DNA of 5,390 nt from an uncultured Bacilli bacterium (GTDB taxonomy: Bacteria; Bacillota_I; Bacilli_A; RF39; UBA660), in assembly GCA_944332645.1 (NCBI GenBank), contig CALVKK010000067.1:1-5390 (forward strand). The letters run 5' to 3'. The number at the start of each line of letters is the position of its first letter. The first letter of the stretch is position 1. The position numbers and the translations under genes were made by a program. Below the pieces are notes generated by a model that was not told where the DNA came from, searched no databases, and saw nothing but the letters and a program-made list of their open reading frames with translations. This document shows, in pieces, positions 5,050 through 5,390 of the stretch.

Positions 5050-5390
5050 TTAATTAGTTATTAAATTATTATCTTCGTTAACTTGTTTTTGCAACAATTC
5101 TAAATCCTTAATATTTTTATTATCTTTTAAAACGTTCATTTGTCTTCTTGCCGAATTATTAAGTCTAACTAATCTCTCACTTTGTGGTATTTTTGCTTCT
5201 ATTAATTCTGCATTAGTATTTTGTAAATTATTTAAAATTACTAAATGAAGTAAATCACTATAATCTCTTATATTCCCATTTTTGGCAAGTTCTGGATTAC
5301 TTTCTCTCCATTCTTTTGCTGTCATACCAAATAACGCTACATTTAAAATATCTGCTTCATCTGAATAAACGTGTTGTTTTTGACTTTCTG
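5050..5390 (-). CDS. KilA-N/RhuM-like protein, C-terminal part (runs off the edge)
   Basis: The frame is open from the window edge to the TAA at 5052-5050. It gives about 112 residues beginning ESQKQHVYSDEADILNVALFG and continuing through TAKEWRESNPEL, GNIRDYSDLLHLVI and IPQSERLVRLNNSARRQM. An internal ATG at 5325 has no ribosome binding site and the family sequence reads through it, so the true start lies outside the window. The segments match, from memory, the C-terminal part of KilA-N/RhuM-like proteins found on phages and mobile elements, near restriction systems or as DNA-binding accessory proteins. The DNA-binding KilA-N domain itself would lie upstream and is not seen. Its partner genes are unknown. 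Confidence 0.7.
   Translation of the reverse strand, partial: ESQKQHVYSDEADILNVALFGMTAKEWRESNPELAKNGNIRDYSDLLHLVILNNLQNTNAELIEAKIPQSERLVRLNNSARRQMNVLKDNKNIKDLELLQKQVNEDNNLITN

Noticed and set aside
1..5390. CRISPR array or tandem repeats
   Set aside because: No regularly spaced direct repeats are visible; the AT-rich similarity between regions is compositional.

Overview
The window is very AT-rich and carries canonical sigma-A-type promoters (several with an extended TGn -10), strong AGGAGG-type ribosome binding sites, U-tailed hairpin terminators and standard-code genes with TAA, TAG and TGA all used as stops. This fits a low-GC member of the Bacillota, perhaps a Bacilli or Erysipelotrichia-like gut lineage. 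The genus cannot be fixed from the sequence.

Positions 1-813 are housekeeping. A tRNA-Val(UAC) and a small S1-domain RNA-binding protein are read leftwards. A divergent promoter region (about 509-564) then serves the S1 gene and, to the right, an Nfu-type iron-sulfur cluster carrier. The Nfu gene overlaps the next, convergent gene by 14 bases.

Positions 800-3582 hold four leftward genes. In transcription order they are a membrane-anchored protein with two thioredoxin domains, a small PH-like-domain protein directly abutting it (stop TAA followed at once by ATG), a DUF1292-like protein with a coiled-coil tail, and a degenerate kinase-fold protein resembling the YutH/CotS spore-coat family. 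The first two form an operon behind a good promoter (3636-3664) and end in a terminator. The third has its own terminator, and both of these terminators carry the gene's stop codon in the hairpin loop.

Positions 3662-5390 are a decayed mobile region. From right to left it holds the C-terminal part of a KilA-N/RhuM-like protein running off the edge, a strong terminator, a tyrosine-recombinase (integrase) gene with an in-frame stop and a truncated end, and the C-terminal half of an IS30-family transposase fused to it. The integrase is cut just after its YTGM motif, where the first catalytic arginine should follow. The IS30 right end lies against an 11-bp perfect palindrome, which touches the promoter of the thioredoxin operon.

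I see no complete new defence or catalytic system. The most interesting points are the integrase/IS30 junction, the stop codons placed in terminator loops, the convergent Nfu overlap, and the uncharacterised thioredoxin / PH-like / DUF1292 / YutH-like cluster.
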